Origin: JAFGPL01 sp963781805
GTDB lineage: Bacteria > Bacteroidota > Bacteroidia > Bacteroidales > UBA10428
Direction of reading: 5' to 3'
NCBI GenBank assembly: GCA_963781805.1
Contig: CAWAHF010000004.1
Location: forward strand, 1,302,001-1,366,000
DNA length: 64,000 nucleotides
Position 1 is the first letter of the stretch; each line of letters starts with the position of its first letter. Under the pieces are notes generated by a model, which was given only the letters and a program-made list of their open reading frames with translations, had not been told where the DNA came from and ran no database searches. A program made the position numbers and the translations under genes. Positions 36,025 to 45,900 of the stretch are shown here, one piece after another.

Positions 36025-36774
36025 TCAGAATGCGTTTACGATGCCTAAAAATTCGTCGGCTTTCAGCGAGGCTCCGCCAATTAGTCCGCCATCCACGTCA
36101 GGGTTGGCAAATAGCTCGGCAGCATTGGATGCCTTGCAGCTTCCGCCGTATAGAATTGTGGTATCTTGAGCAATTTCATTACCATATTTCAAAGCAATCT
36201 GGTCGCGTATAAATTTATGCATTTCCTGTGCCTGATCAGGTGTGGCTACTTTACCGGTTCCAATGGCCCAGATCGGCTCATAGGCGATTACAATCTTTTT
36301 GAACTGTTCCTGAGATAGAAAGAATAAGCCTTTTTGAAGTTGTTCTTTAATTACATCAAACAATACACCCGATTCTCTTTCATCTAAAACTTCGCCAATA
36401 CAAAAAACAGGTATCAAGCCATTTTCAAGTGCAAGTTTAACTTTTTCAGCCAGGGTTTCATTAGTTTCGCCGTAATAGGCACGTCTTTCAGAATGTCCAA
36501 GTATTACATATTCTGCACCGGTTGATTTAATCATCGCGGCGGATACCTCTCCGGTATAAGCGCCACTTGCTTTATCAGCACAATTTTGTGCAGAGACTGC
36601 AACCTGAGAACCGGTTGTAACCTTTACAACTTCAGTAAGATGAATAAATGGGGTGCCTAAAACTACTTTAACATTGGTCGGAATATTAGAACTACAAACA
36701 TCTTTTGCCAGTTGGATACCCTCCTGAAGTATATTATTCATTTTCCAGTTTCCGGCAACTATCTTCTTTCTCAT
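36025..36774 (-). CDS. tpiA: Triosephosphate isomerase
   Basis: TpiA interconverts dihydroxyacetone phosphate and glyceraldehyde-3-phosphate in glycolysis. The 249-residue TIM barrel shows the substrate Lys in GNWKMN (residues 9-14), the catalytic His in LGHSERR, the catalytic Glu in AYEPIWAIGTG with its loop-6 sequence, and the phosphate-binding YGGSCKASNA and GGLIGGASL. Nothing is missing. A strong terminator follows directly. The DoxX-like gene lies upstream on the same strand, about 250 bases away. Confidence 0.98.
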   Translation of the reverse strand: MRKKIVAGNWKMNNILQEGIQLAKDVCSSNIPTNVKVVLGTPFIHLTEVVKVTTGSQVAVSAQNCADKASGAYTGEVSAAMIKSTGAEYVILGHSERRAYYGETNETLAEKVKLALENGLIPVFCIGEVLDERESGVLFDVIKEQLQKGLFFLSQEQFKKIVIAYEPIWAIGTGKVATPDQAQEMHKFIRDQIALKYGNEIAQDTTILYGGSCKASNAAELFANPDVDGGLIGGASLKADEFLGIVNAF

Positions 36775-37024
36775 AATTTTTTTGGTTTATTAATATTATT
36801 TAATCGGAACCCGCAAATATAAAAATTTTTGCCTTATTTCTGAGAGTTTGATTTTGTATACTCAAAATATTCGATACCGATAATCTAAAGAAGAATATAA
36901 TTTCTTGTCCCCTGAAAATCCTTAACTTCTAATTACTCTTTTATGAAAAATATCTCATCCTAATTACGTCAATGATAAGCTTATTTGCTGACTTTTTGAA
37001 AGATATAAATTTATCACTTCTTTA

Positions 37025-38236
37025 TTATTCTTTATTTAGAGCGTGATACAATAGTAATAGTAAAATAAATCCAAAACCCAGAAAACAGATAACTAACCTC
37101 GATTTTGCAATCCGCATCTGATTCAACGTAAAAGCCAGCAAATCGCCTTTCATCTTTCCCGGAATGTTTCGGTAATGCCATTTGCCGATTATGATACCTT
37201 TCTTTAATAATACAATTCCCGGATTAGAACGAATAATGGTTTTTAAGGTTATGTTATCGGCTGTACAAATCTGGTAAGCAGGCTTATTAGTGGTTAAAAA
37301 ATTGTCAATCACCTCAAAGGTTGAAGATGTTACACAGATCACCCTGCATTTCATTTTATTCAAATCATTTGTCATTTCACTTAAGGCCAGGAGTGAAGTC
37401 TTATCTGCTTTCTTAAGATCGTATGCCACAACTAACATAACGTAATTAGTATCAGTAAGCACATCGTTTGTAATATCGGTACCTCCCAGCGTAGTGATGG
37501 AAAAATCGTGAATAGGCGGAACATATCCTTTCTGAAGAAGTTTTTGTTTTGTCTCAACCCATGTCCATGTTGAATCAGGAATATTTTCAATGATAAACTC
37601 CTTCTTTTTTCCGTTTTTTTCATAAATGAAACTAAACTTATATTCGTCTTTAGGACTTCCGTCGGGAATGGTCATTTCTGCCGGTATGTTCCCTCCTATC
37701 TTATAAGGCCTGAAATCAAGAATAGGTAGATTATTGTAGTTATACAATATGAAAGCCACAGAACTGCAAATTAAGATAAACACAAGAATCCATTCTTTAA
37801 TCGGATTATAAAACGGACCAAATTTATCCCGTTGAAAAAATATAATTAGAGTTGGGACGAATAAAATAATATTTTTTATTAAGGTCTGCCAGTTAGTGAG
37901 TATTATTGCATCTCCAAAACAACCACAATCGGTAACAGGATTACTGATAACAAGCTTTAGCGAAATTAATGTAAAGCCGGACATTAAAATTAAAAGCGGC
38001 CAACTGGTTACTTTCATTCTTAAACCCAATAACAAATTAATGCCAACAATAAGTTCCAGGGTACAAAGAGTGATAGCCAGAACCAGCGACAATGAATCCA
38101 AAAACTGCAGGTGAAAAGCCTCGAAATAGTCGGAAAATTTGTACGCGGTGCCAAACGGGTCTACTGCCTTTACAAAGCCTGAAAACATAAATATAACACC
38201 AACAAAAAGTCTGCATAAAATTCTGATAATTTTCAT
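37025..38236 (-). CDS. DoxX/MauE-like membrane protein with C-terminal thioredoxin-like region
   Basis: A 403-residue membrane protein. The first 145 residues form four or five helices of the DoxX/MauE type (RLFVGVIFMFSGFVKAVDPFGTAYKFSDYF), including the CxC motif DCGCFGD near residue 105 that is shared by redox-linked MauE relatives. A soluble region (about 190-370) resembles a thioredoxin-like fold (NYVMLVVAYDLKK...CRVICVTSS) but lacks a CxxC. The C terminus has a further helix. This two-part architecture next to tpiA recurs in Bacteroidales, where it is called the BT_3928 family. The function is unknown; a role in cell-envelope redox or respiration is inference. Confidence 0.8.
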   Translation of the reverse strand: MKIIRILCRLFVGVIFMFSGFVKAVDPFGTAYKFSDYFEAFHLQFLDSLSLVLAITLCTLELIVGINLLLGLRMKVTSWPLLILMSGFTLISLKLVISNPVTDCGCFGDAIILTNWQTLIKNIILFVPTLIIFFQRDKFGPFYNPIKEWILVFILICSSVAFILYNYNNLPILDFRPYKIGGNIPAEMTIPDGSPKDEYKFSFIYEKNGKKKEFIIENIPDSTWTWVETKQKLLQKGYVPPIHDFSITTLGGTDITNDVLTDTNYVMLVVAYDLKKADKTSLLALSEMTNDLNKMKCRVICVTSSTFEVIDNFLTTNKPAYQICTADNITLKTIIRSNPGIVLLKKGIIIGKWHYRNIPGKMKGDLLAFTLNQMRIAKSRLVICFLGFGFILLLLLYHALNKE

Positions 38237-38558
38237 GATGTAATCATTTTAAGAGCACGATAATCAATTTTTTTCTTGCCAATTTATAATTTTTTATTTT
38301 AATCATCCAAATTATTTTTAAAACCTTTTTTTGAATTCCTGCCCTTGCATTATTTCACCAAATTGTTATTTATTTGACAGATTTACTTTTTGCATTTTAA
38401 ATCCCGTAGGAGATTTAATTGAATAGCTCTGCATGAAATACCGGTATTCCCAAAGCTTTCCTTTAATCTGTCAAAGAATTGTCAATCTCCAAAAAAATGT
38501 TTCTAACAAGAGAAGTATTCGATTCCCAGACAATTCTAATCATTCAGGAATTATAAAA
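38237..38558. other. Intergenic stretch, no feature seen
   Basis: AT-rich DNA between the ends and starts of two minus-strand genes. No ORF with family resemblance, hairpin terminator or RNA gene was found in it. Confidence 0.5.
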
Positions 38559-39236
38559 CTATCCAAAGTCCAATGCTTTTTTTATCCGGCTAAAAATTTC
38601 TTTTGGCGAATGCATTAAACCCTTACTGTCGCTGCAATTTATTAGCCGAAAGTTCTCCTCTTCCTTCACCTGCCACAAATAGACCTCTCTTACTTTTTGT
38701 TGAAAACTTAAATCATCCTCATGAATGTCTTTTGCTCCGGCAAGATAGTTCCTGTCATCACCTGCACGATTCTGGGAAAGCTTTTGGGTGGTAAACGCAA
38801 ACGGTACATCCAGAAACAAACTTCGATCGGGTATTGGAATCTTAAAATACTTATATTCCAGCTGATTTATCCAATCCCTGAGCTTTTGTTTTTCATCGTT
38901 ATCTTCAATTTTTGCACATTGAAAAGCAATGTTTGAGTGCACATATCTGTCAAGCATAACCATGTATCCTTCATCAAGCCATCCACGAATCTTTTCGGCG
39001 GCATCTTTTCTGTCGCCAGCATAAATCAGGGCAACAAGATAAGGATGCACTGAATTAATATCCCCTAATTCACCTCTTAAAAATCGGGCAATCAAATCAC
39101 CAAAGACAGGTGAATCGGTTCTTGGAAAATGAAGATACTTAAATGCAATATTATGCTTATTGAAATAGTCTGTAAGCAGTTTAATCTGAGTTGATTTTCC
39201 TGAACCATCCAATCCTTCGATAACAAAAAAATTCAT
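38559..39236 (-). CDS. tmk: Thymidylate kinase
   Basis: Tmk phosphorylates dTMP to dTDP. The 225-residue P-loop kinase has the Walker A EGLDGSGKSTQ (residues 7-17), the DR(Y) motif LDRYVHSNIAFQ near residue 97, and the region KYLHFPRTDSPVFGDLI typical of the substrate site. The C-terminal LID and adenine-binding region reads RAGDDRNYLAGAKDIHEDDL, closer to the eukaryote/archaeal-like KDxHE pattern than to Escherichia coli Tmk. It is divergent from folP with a 56-base gap, so their promoters must lie close together or overlap. Confidence 0.9.
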   Translation of the reverse strand: MNFFVIEGLDGSGKSTQIKLLTDYFNKHNIAFKYLHFPRTDSPVFGDLIARFLRGELGDINSVHPYLVALIYAGDRKDAAEKIRGWLDEGYMVMLDRYVHSNIAFQCAKIEDNDEKQKLRDWINQLEYKYFKIPIPDRSLFLDVPFAFTTQKLSQNRAGDDRNYLAGAKDIHEDDLSFQQKVREVYLWQVKEEENFRLINCSDSKGLMHSPKEIFSRIKKALDFG

Positions 39237-39292
39237 GGGCGAAATATTTCGTTTTTACTTTTTACTACTTTTATCTCAAATATACATTTTGG

Positions 39293-40162
39293 ATGAAGGA
39301 TAAAGATACTTTTTTTTCAAAAAAAAATACGATCAGATGCAAAGGTAAACTGATTGACCTGTCTGAACCAAAAATAATGGGCATACTAAATGTTACTCCC
39401 GATTCTTTTCTCGACGGAGGGAGATATGTTACGGAAGAAGCAATCGGTGAGCGAGCACTTAAACTTATTGAAGAAGGTGCAGATTTTATCGACATCGGAG
39501 CCTGTTCATCACGCCCTGGCGCAACCGATATTTCTGTAGATGAAGAGATTAAGCGGTTGGATTTGGCGCTTAAAACCGTTCGAAAGATATTACCGGAAGC
39601 CCTTATTTCAATTGATACGTATCGGCCTGAAGCGGCCTCGTTTTCAGTAAAGGAATATGGTGTAAATATGATCAATGATATTTTTGCAGGAACAGCTGAT
39701 ACTAAGATGTTTGAAACCATTTCTTCACTGGATGTTCCTTACATTATGATGCATATGCAAGGCAAGCCAATGAATATGCAACAAAATCCGGTCTACGAAA
39801 ATGTGATTAAAGATATCCTCTTCTTTTTTTCTGACAGACTGAATAAAGCGAGACTTGCAGGAATTATTGACATTGTAATTGATCCCGGATTTGGTTTTGG
39901 AAAAACATTAGAGCATAATTATGCTATTTTGAATTATCTTGACGACTTTAAAATCTTTGGATTACCCATTATGGCAGGATTATCGCGCAAATCGATGATT
40001 AACAAATTATTGAAAATTTCCTCCAGGGAAGCCCTGAATGGCACGTCTGTACTTAATACGATAGCCCTGATGAAAGGGGCTAATATATTACGTGTTCATG
40101 ATGTGAAGGAAGCTAAAGAGGTGATTACACTTGTACAAAAGACCAACGAACATGAAGATTGA
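39293..40162 (+). CDS. folP: Dihydropteroate synthase
   Basis: FolP joins p-aminobenzoate and the pterin pyrophosphate to make dihydropteroate. The 289-residue TIM barrel shows IMGILNVTPDSFLDGG, the pterin-site DIGACSSRPGA, IDTYRPEAA, the conserved NDI, MHMQGKP, DPGFGFGKT and GLSRKS. All are in the expected order. It is followed by cdaA 45 bases later, a pairing that is widespread in Bacteroidota, although a promoter-like sequence overlaps its stop codon. Confidence 0.97.
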   Translation: MKDKDTFFSKKNTIRCKGKLIDLSEPKIMGILNVTPDSFLDGGRYVTEEAIGERALKLIEEGADFIDIGACSSRPGATDISVDEEIKRLDLALKTVRKILPEALISIDTYRPEAASFSVKEYGVNMINDIFAGTADTKMFETISSLDVPYIMMHMQGKPMNMQQNPVYENVIKDILFFFSDRLNKARLAGIIDIVIDPGFGFGKTLEHNYAILNYLDDFKIFGLPIMAGLSRKSMINKLLKISSREALNGTSVLNTIALMKGANILRVHDVKEAKEVITLVQKTNEHED

Positions 40163-40190
40163 CAGACATTCAATAATTTTCATACTTTTG
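40159..40190 (+). promoter_or_regulatory. Promoter candidate for cdaA
   Basis: TTG (40159-40161) and TACTTTTG (40183-40190) with 21 bases between them match the Flavobacterium-type consensus TTG-N17-23-TAnnTTTG exactly. It lies 18 bases before the cdaA ATG, implying a very short leader. Confidence 0.55.
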
Positions 40191-40207
40191 TATATAAACA
40201 TGTTGTT

Positions 40208-41023
40208 ATGCATATTGGCCCGGTACCTGTCAGATTTTTAGATATCATTGATATACTCCTGGTTGCTTTTCTCATGTACCAGGTTTACATCCTGATAAAG
40301 GGATCCATTGCCATCTATCTGTTTATAACTGTACTTATATTCTGGTTTATCTGGTGGCTGGTTAAAGACAACCTTATGTTATTAGGATCTATACTCGGAC
40401 AGGTAATCAGTGTCGGCGCCATTGCATTAATTGTAGTTTTTCAGCCTGAACTGAGAAGATTCCTGGTTCTTTTCAGTACTCGATATCTGTCAAAAACCGG
40501 TATAACCCTGGATAATCTGTTTCCTGATTCATCTCATCTGAATAAGAATTTACCTATTAATTCAATTGTCAAGGCGTGTATCAATATGGCAAAAAACAGA
40601 ACCGGTGCTTTGATTGTCCTGAAGAAAAAATCACTGTTGGATTCTTATGAAAATAGCGGTGATATTCTGGATGCTGTTATATCCAGCCGTCTGATTGAAA
40701 GTATATTCAACAAGTATAGTCCCTTGCACGACGGTGCACTTATTATTGTCGATAATAAAATCAGAGCTGCCAGGTGTATCCTGCCGGTATCTGATAATTT
40801 TGAACTCCCTGCCAACTACGGATTAAGACATCGTGCAGCCATTGGTCTTACCGAAGAAACGGATGCATTGGTTATCATCATTTCTGAAGAAACCGGAGAA
40901 ATCTCACTTGCCGAAGCCGGAAGAATCAAACGCGTAGATACCAAGGTTCTGTTCCGGACACTCGAAAAAGAATTTGTATCCAGGAAAAATGCAGACTTAC
41001 ACAATCCGTTAAATAAACCATAA
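40208..41023 (+). CDS. cdaA: Diadenylate cyclase (c-di-AMP synthase)
   Basis: CdaA makes the second messenger c-di-AMP from two ATP. The 271 residues begin with three membrane helices (IDILLVAFLMYQVYILI, IAIYLFITVLIFWFIWWLV, SVGAIALIVVFQPELRRF). The DAC domain follows, with both catalytic motifs: DGALIIV near residue 178 and RHRAAIGLTEETDA near 207. The FQPELRR link between membrane part and DAC domain is typical. The downstream regulator CdaR is not encoded next to it. c-di-AMP commonly governs potassium and turgor; specific targets here are unknown. Confidence 0.96.
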   Translation: MHIGPVPVRFLDIIDILLVAFLMYQVYILIKGSIAIYLFITVLIFWFIWWLVKDNLMLLGSILGQVISVGAIALIVVFQPELRRFLVLFSTRYLSKTGITLDNLFPDSSHLNKNLPINSIVKACINMAKNRTGALIVLKKKSLLDSYENSGDILDAVISSRLIESIFNKYSPLHDGALIIVDNKIRAARCILPVSDNFELPANYGLRHRAAIGLTEETDALVIIISEETGEISLAEAGRIKRVDTKVLFRTLEKEFVSRKNADLHNPLNKP

Positions 41024-41379
41024 TAATCCTCATTAATAGCACATTAGCCCTCAATTTAAATAAAAATATACTAAAAAGTGATCGAAATTATTCGGTACGA
41101 AAGTGAAATAGAAAAACAAGAAACTGTGGGGGAGGTTATCCGTAAACGTAATTCAGGATAAATAATTAATTATGTGTGCCCATGAACAAACATCGTTACT
41201 AACCGAACAAATATGTTTATTAACGTGTTTTTAAATTAAAGCAGGATGATGATGGTAAAATGTTTAATTCCGGTACAAAAAATTTGGACAAAACGAATTG
41301 CAATAGTTGATGATTGCAAATAAAATTTACTATACTTGTCATTGTTAGTGAATAATATAAATTTGAAAATTAGTTTTAT
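41024..41379. other. Intergenic stretch upstream of mdh
   Basis: AT-rich DNA between cdaA and mdh. It holds the mdh promoter candidate at 41307-41338. No ORF of recognisable family and no RNA structure was seen in the rest. Confidence 0.55.
41307..41338 (+). promoter_or_regulatory. Promoter candidate for mdh
   Basis: TTG (41307-41309) and TATACTTG (41331-41338) are 21 bases apart, the same spacing as the cdaA promoter candidate. One base of the -7 box differs from TAnnTTTG. The start of transcription would lie about 35 bases before the ATG at 41380. Confidence 0.5.
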
Positions 41380-42315
41380 ATGAAAATTACCGTTGTAGGA
41401 GCCGGACATGTTGGGGCAACATGTGTTGATGTGCTTGCACATAAAGATGCCGCACATGAAATTGTATTACTTGATATTAAAGAAGGACTTGCTGAAGGCA
41501 AAGCGCTGGATATATGGCAGAGTGCACCTATTGACAGATTCAATACAAAAACCATCGGGGTGACCAATGATTATTCAAAAACTGCCGATTCGAATGTTGT
41601 AGTGATTACTTCCGGTTTACCACGAAAACCGGGTATGACCAGGGATGATCTGATTGAAACCAATGCCAGCATTGTAAAAAATGTTACTGAAAATATCGTT
41701 AATCATTCTCCGTGTACCATCATTATCGTAGTATCTAATCCGCTGGATGTGATGACCTATCAGGCATATCTTACCTCTCAATATCCTCGTACCCGGGTTA
41801 TTGGAATGGCCGGTATTTTGGATGCAGGACGCTACCGTGCATTTATAGCCGATGAGCTCAATGTTTCACCTAAAGATGTACACGCACTATTGCTGGGCGG
41901 TCATGGGGATACGATGGTTCCCCTTCCCCGATACACGACTGTGAGCGGTATTCCTATTTCGGAACTTTTGCCCAAAGAAAAAATTGATGCCATCATCGAA
42001 AGAACCAGGTATGGTGGAGGTGAACTGGTAAAATTAATGGGAACATCTGCCTGGTATGCACCTGGTTCTGCTGCAGCCCGCATGGCAGAAGCCATTATCA
42101 GAAACCAGAAACGGGTATTATCCTGTTGTGTGAAACTTGAAGGAGAATATGGCCTGGATAATGTTTTTGTAGGTGTTCCGGTGGTTCTGGGTAAAAACGG
42201 TGTGGAAAAAATAATTGAGATTAAGCTTACCGACAGCGAGCATGAACAACTAAAGAAATCTGCAGTTGCCGTTAAGGAAATGATGGACGTGCTGGATACG
42301 ATGCAAAACAAATAA
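41380..42315 (+). CDS. mdh: Malate dehydrogenase (LDH-like)
   Basis: Mdh oxidises malate to oxaloacetate with NAD in the TCA cycle. The 311 residues carry the NAD motif GAGHVGATC and a substrate loop with ITSGLPRKPGMTRDDLI (two substrate-binding Arg). The segment VVSNPLDVMTYQAY follows, with the catalytic Asp/His pair in GILDAGRYRAF and GGHGDTMVPL. The sequence type is the LDH-like MDH group common in Bacteroidota and Chlorobi. It is a single-gene unit with its own promoter candidate, followed by a repeat-bearing intergenic region. Confidence 0.97.
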   Translation: MKITVVGAGHVGATCVDVLAHKDAAHEIVLLDIKEGLAEGKALDIWQSAPIDRFNTKTIGVTNDYSKTADSNVVVITSGLPRKPGMTRDDLIETNASIVKNVTENIVNHSPCTIIIVVSNPLDVMTYQAYLTSQYPRTRVIGMAGILDAGRYRAFIADELNVSPKDVHALLLGGHGDTMVPLPRYTTVSGIPISELLPKEKIDAIIERTRYGGGELVKLMGTSAWYAPGSAAARMAEAIIRNQKRVLSCCVKLEGEYGLDNVFVGVPVVLGKNGVEKIIEIKLTDSEHEQLKKSAVAVKEMMDVLDTMQNK

Positions 42316-42952
42316 CTTTTCTTAATTTATTAGAACACAGATGACACAGATGCAACTGATGGTCACAGATCAGAGCAAATCTGTTTAATCAGTGTTATCT
42401 GTGTGCCAAATGAACAGCACACGGATGACACATGTGCAACTGATGGTCACAAATCAATTAATAACAGTTTAATAATTACTTTTAATATAATTTTCATTCG
42501 TGCATTCATGGCTGTTGTTATTTTATGTCGGTAAATACCCAATTACATATACGGGAAAACCGTTATAAAAAAGTGGATTTGTACTCAATCAGAAATGAGC
42601 AATTAATCCCTGCCAGATTCCAGTCCTAATCAGTACCTTTCGGACATTTTTAATATTACAAAACATTCTATGAGACAATCAATCTTTTATACCTAGTTCA
42701 AATGAAGAAAAATAAAATTTTTTGAGATTAAATTGATTTTAGACGGTAGATTTTCCAGTTTCGTCAAAACAACCCATACCACTAACTAAAATAACACTTT
42801 ATAAATGAAACTAGTATTTAAATTCATCGTACAAAAAATTGCATCACAAATCCTATCGTTATCACAAAAATAATCACTAACTTAAGGTATTGAAATCAAT
42901 TATGTTGAAAACTTTATTTGCATTAAATTATTATCAAAATTAATTTAACAAT
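42316..42952. other. Long intergenic region before the giant surface protein
   Basis: The first part holds the repeat element at 42336-42456. The remainder is AT-rich. It includes two tiny ATG frames (42805-42873, 22 codons; 42903, 13 codons) without recognisable relatives, which I do not call as genes. The long leader could carry regulatory sequence for the giant gene, but no specific site is evident. Confidence 0.5.
42336..42456. repeat. Intergenic direct/inverted repeat (CACAGATGACACAG type)
   Basis: Two direct copies of roughly 37-39 bases share GCAACTGATGGTCACA and lie at about 42336-42372 and 42418-42456. Between them, the segment ending ATCTGTGTG (about 42398-42406) is an imperfect inverted copy of the first (ACACAGAT), so a long hairpin can form. 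Non-coding repeats of this look recur in many Bacteroidota genomes; whether this one is dispersed in the present genome cannot be seen from one window. Confidence 0.6.
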
Positions 42953-45900
42953 TTGAATAAAATATCTGATTTACACGCAGGTTTGATTACGAGACTATTT
43001 TATAGAAAAACTTTGAGAGGACTGAAATACTTACTGGTTTTATCAGCAGTTTTATTATTTTCTAGTATCAAAACACTTGCAGTTACCTGGTATACATTAG
43101 CTTCCGGGAACTGGGATAGTGCTGTCATTTGGACATTAGATCCTGCAGGAATGCTGGTCAATAATCCCGGTAATTATACACCAACTACTTCTCCTACCAG
43201 CTCATCAGATATGGTGGTTATCCTTTCCGGAAGATATGTGACTGTTTCAACAAACAATAAAACTGATAGTATTTTAACCGTATATGGATCCATAGATTTC
43301 ACTACAACTTCAGGACATTCATTCGATTTTATCAGAGGAAGTGGGAAAATCTATCTTGCAGAAGATAATTTTCCATCAGGAAATGCAACACATTTTATTA
43401 CCAAAAACCAGGGAGAAGGTACAGTTATTTATTACGGAGCTACTGATACATTGACTACCGCCCGAACCTTCTATAATATGGAGGTTAAAATGGATAATGC
43501 CACAGATATCCTTGTACTGAGAGCAGATTATTCGATAAATAACAATCTCACCTTAACTACAGGTATTTTTCAAATAAACGATGCATCGACCACAGCTTTA
43601 AATTTAACTGTTACAGGAACTACTCTTGTGAAATCGGGAACGAGCTTTACTGTTGGCAGTGGAAACACAGTTCATAGCGTTGAATTCAAGGGAAATGTGA
43701 CCAATAATGGCACAATTGACTTTGCCAATGATGCACAATATAGCTGTGCTGCTTCGGGAGCAGTTAAGGTAATTTTTAGCGGAGCTTCAAACAATACCCT
43801 TACCTGCAACGGAACCACAGATTTTTACCGGCTATTTTTGGAAAAAGGGACCGATGAAACTTATATTTTATCCGTTATATCAACAAATACTGCCAATTTC
43901 AGATTATTCGGACCTATTGCAGGAGCCGGTTGCCTTGATGCGGGCGCTGCTGGATGGGAAAACCTGGCGTTGGTGCTACACAACGGAACCTTAAAATTAG
44001 GTTCAAACATTAATATACCCGCCCTGGGAAAAAACAGGTCAGGTACTGCTTCACCTTATGAATTTCATGTTCCATTTGGTGCCAGGCTCTGGATAAATGG
44101 CGCCGATGTTGCAACTAGTGATGACGGAGGAGGTTGGAGGGGATTTACACTTTTTGGAACTTTACAGATTTCTGCGGGTACATTCACTAACCCAGCCAAT
44201 ACTGGAGGCATAACCTATTTTAGTAATGCGGGCTCACCTGGCAGGTTAATCATCACCGGAGGTGAAATTTATACCACACAGCTAAAACAAGCCGATGCTT
44301 CAGGTATGTTTAGCTACATCCAATCCGGAGGAAGCTTATATATTAATTCTTTATCAGACAGCCGCGGATCTTCTGCTGTTTTTGCCCTCCCCAACGCCGA
44401 TCATACGTTCGAGATGTCCGGAGGTTTGGTTCAAATTAATGCAGTCAATACAACCTCTGTTAATGGAATTCATATTTTATGCGACGAAGGCAATTACAAT
44501 GTAACTGGCGGTACCTTTGAGATTTTACTTCCAACTTTGGATGCTGCAAATCAAAATTCATTCAATATTTATTCCACTGTTCCTTTATACAATCTTACAC
44601 TTACAGAATCTGCCAATCCGAATTCACAAATTTTTATATTACAAAACGAACTCACTGTTTTAAATGATTTAACTATTGGCGCTAACACTGTTTTTGATGC
44701 TGATGGTTTTGACCTTTCTATTGGTGGCGATTTTATATTTGAAAATGGGGCTACTTATACACATGGAAACAATACCACAAAATTTATTGGAGCATCCAAC
44801 TCCGAAATTCAGATAGAAAACACTGCATCCACAGCTCCACTGCAATTTTATAATCTGGAAATTGACAAATATCAATATAGTAATCCCACACAATTTTGGG
44901 ATGTTGAACTGGTAAGCTCCGGCCGTACAGCAGGTACAGTACCGCTTCGTGTAACAAATACCATGTTACTTAACAGAGGGAGTTTTAATACAAGCACGTT
45001 CGATATGCAGATGTATGGAGACTCATTGGAAATTGTTGATGGTACTATAACTAATGGACCCAGCGGTAAAATTACCCTTACGGGAAGTTCTACCCAACAT
45101 ACCCTTAAAGGAGCTTATGCTGCAACCAATCAGAGTTTTGGAAATATTGATTTAAATAATACCAACGATATGAAACTTTTAAGTGATATCAAGGTTGGTA
45201 ATTTCACATTTTCCGTTAATAATGGGATCTGTAATACAGATATTTACAACATAGAAATTACTGGAACTTTAAGTGGCTACAGTTCATCAAGGTACTTTCT
45301 CACAGCAGGTAATTCTTCAGATGGTGGATTGACACTTCATTTTACTATTAGTGGAACTTATGGAGCCAATTCATTGGTTCAGACTTTTCCTGTTGCGACA
45401 TCAACAGGTTATACACCAGGCGGAATTTATATTGATGGGTATACTATTCCCGCACCACTTACAGGATGGATGAGGGTTACTCCTGTAAATTCATACCACC
45501 CTGCATCAACTTCCAATCCTGCAAGAGTTCTGAACTATTATTGGGTATCTGAACAATCTGGATTTGAGTCTATTCCCGCCGCTGAAGCATATTATCGTTT
45601 CATCTATGTTTCAAATGTTGCAAATAACCTTATTGAACATGCTCTTATAGATAATGAATGGATAGATGCCAGTTCTAATATTAATAATAGTCCCATACTG
45701 GAGTACAAAGAAAATACTTTTGGATTTGTTGATGGAGACTTTACTGCCGGGCAAAATGGTGAATTCAATAACCGTAGAATCTTATATAGTCGTCAATCTG
45801 GGGATTGGCATACAAAGGCGAACTGGTCTCTGGATCCGCATGGTGGCGCACAGAATCCATTGGGTGGTGGGGATAATTTACCACAAGCAACTGATATCTG

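Noticed and set aside
42805..42873. 22-codon ATG frame in the leader of the giant gene
   Set aside because: Too short and without recognisable sequence; no basis to call it a leader peptide.
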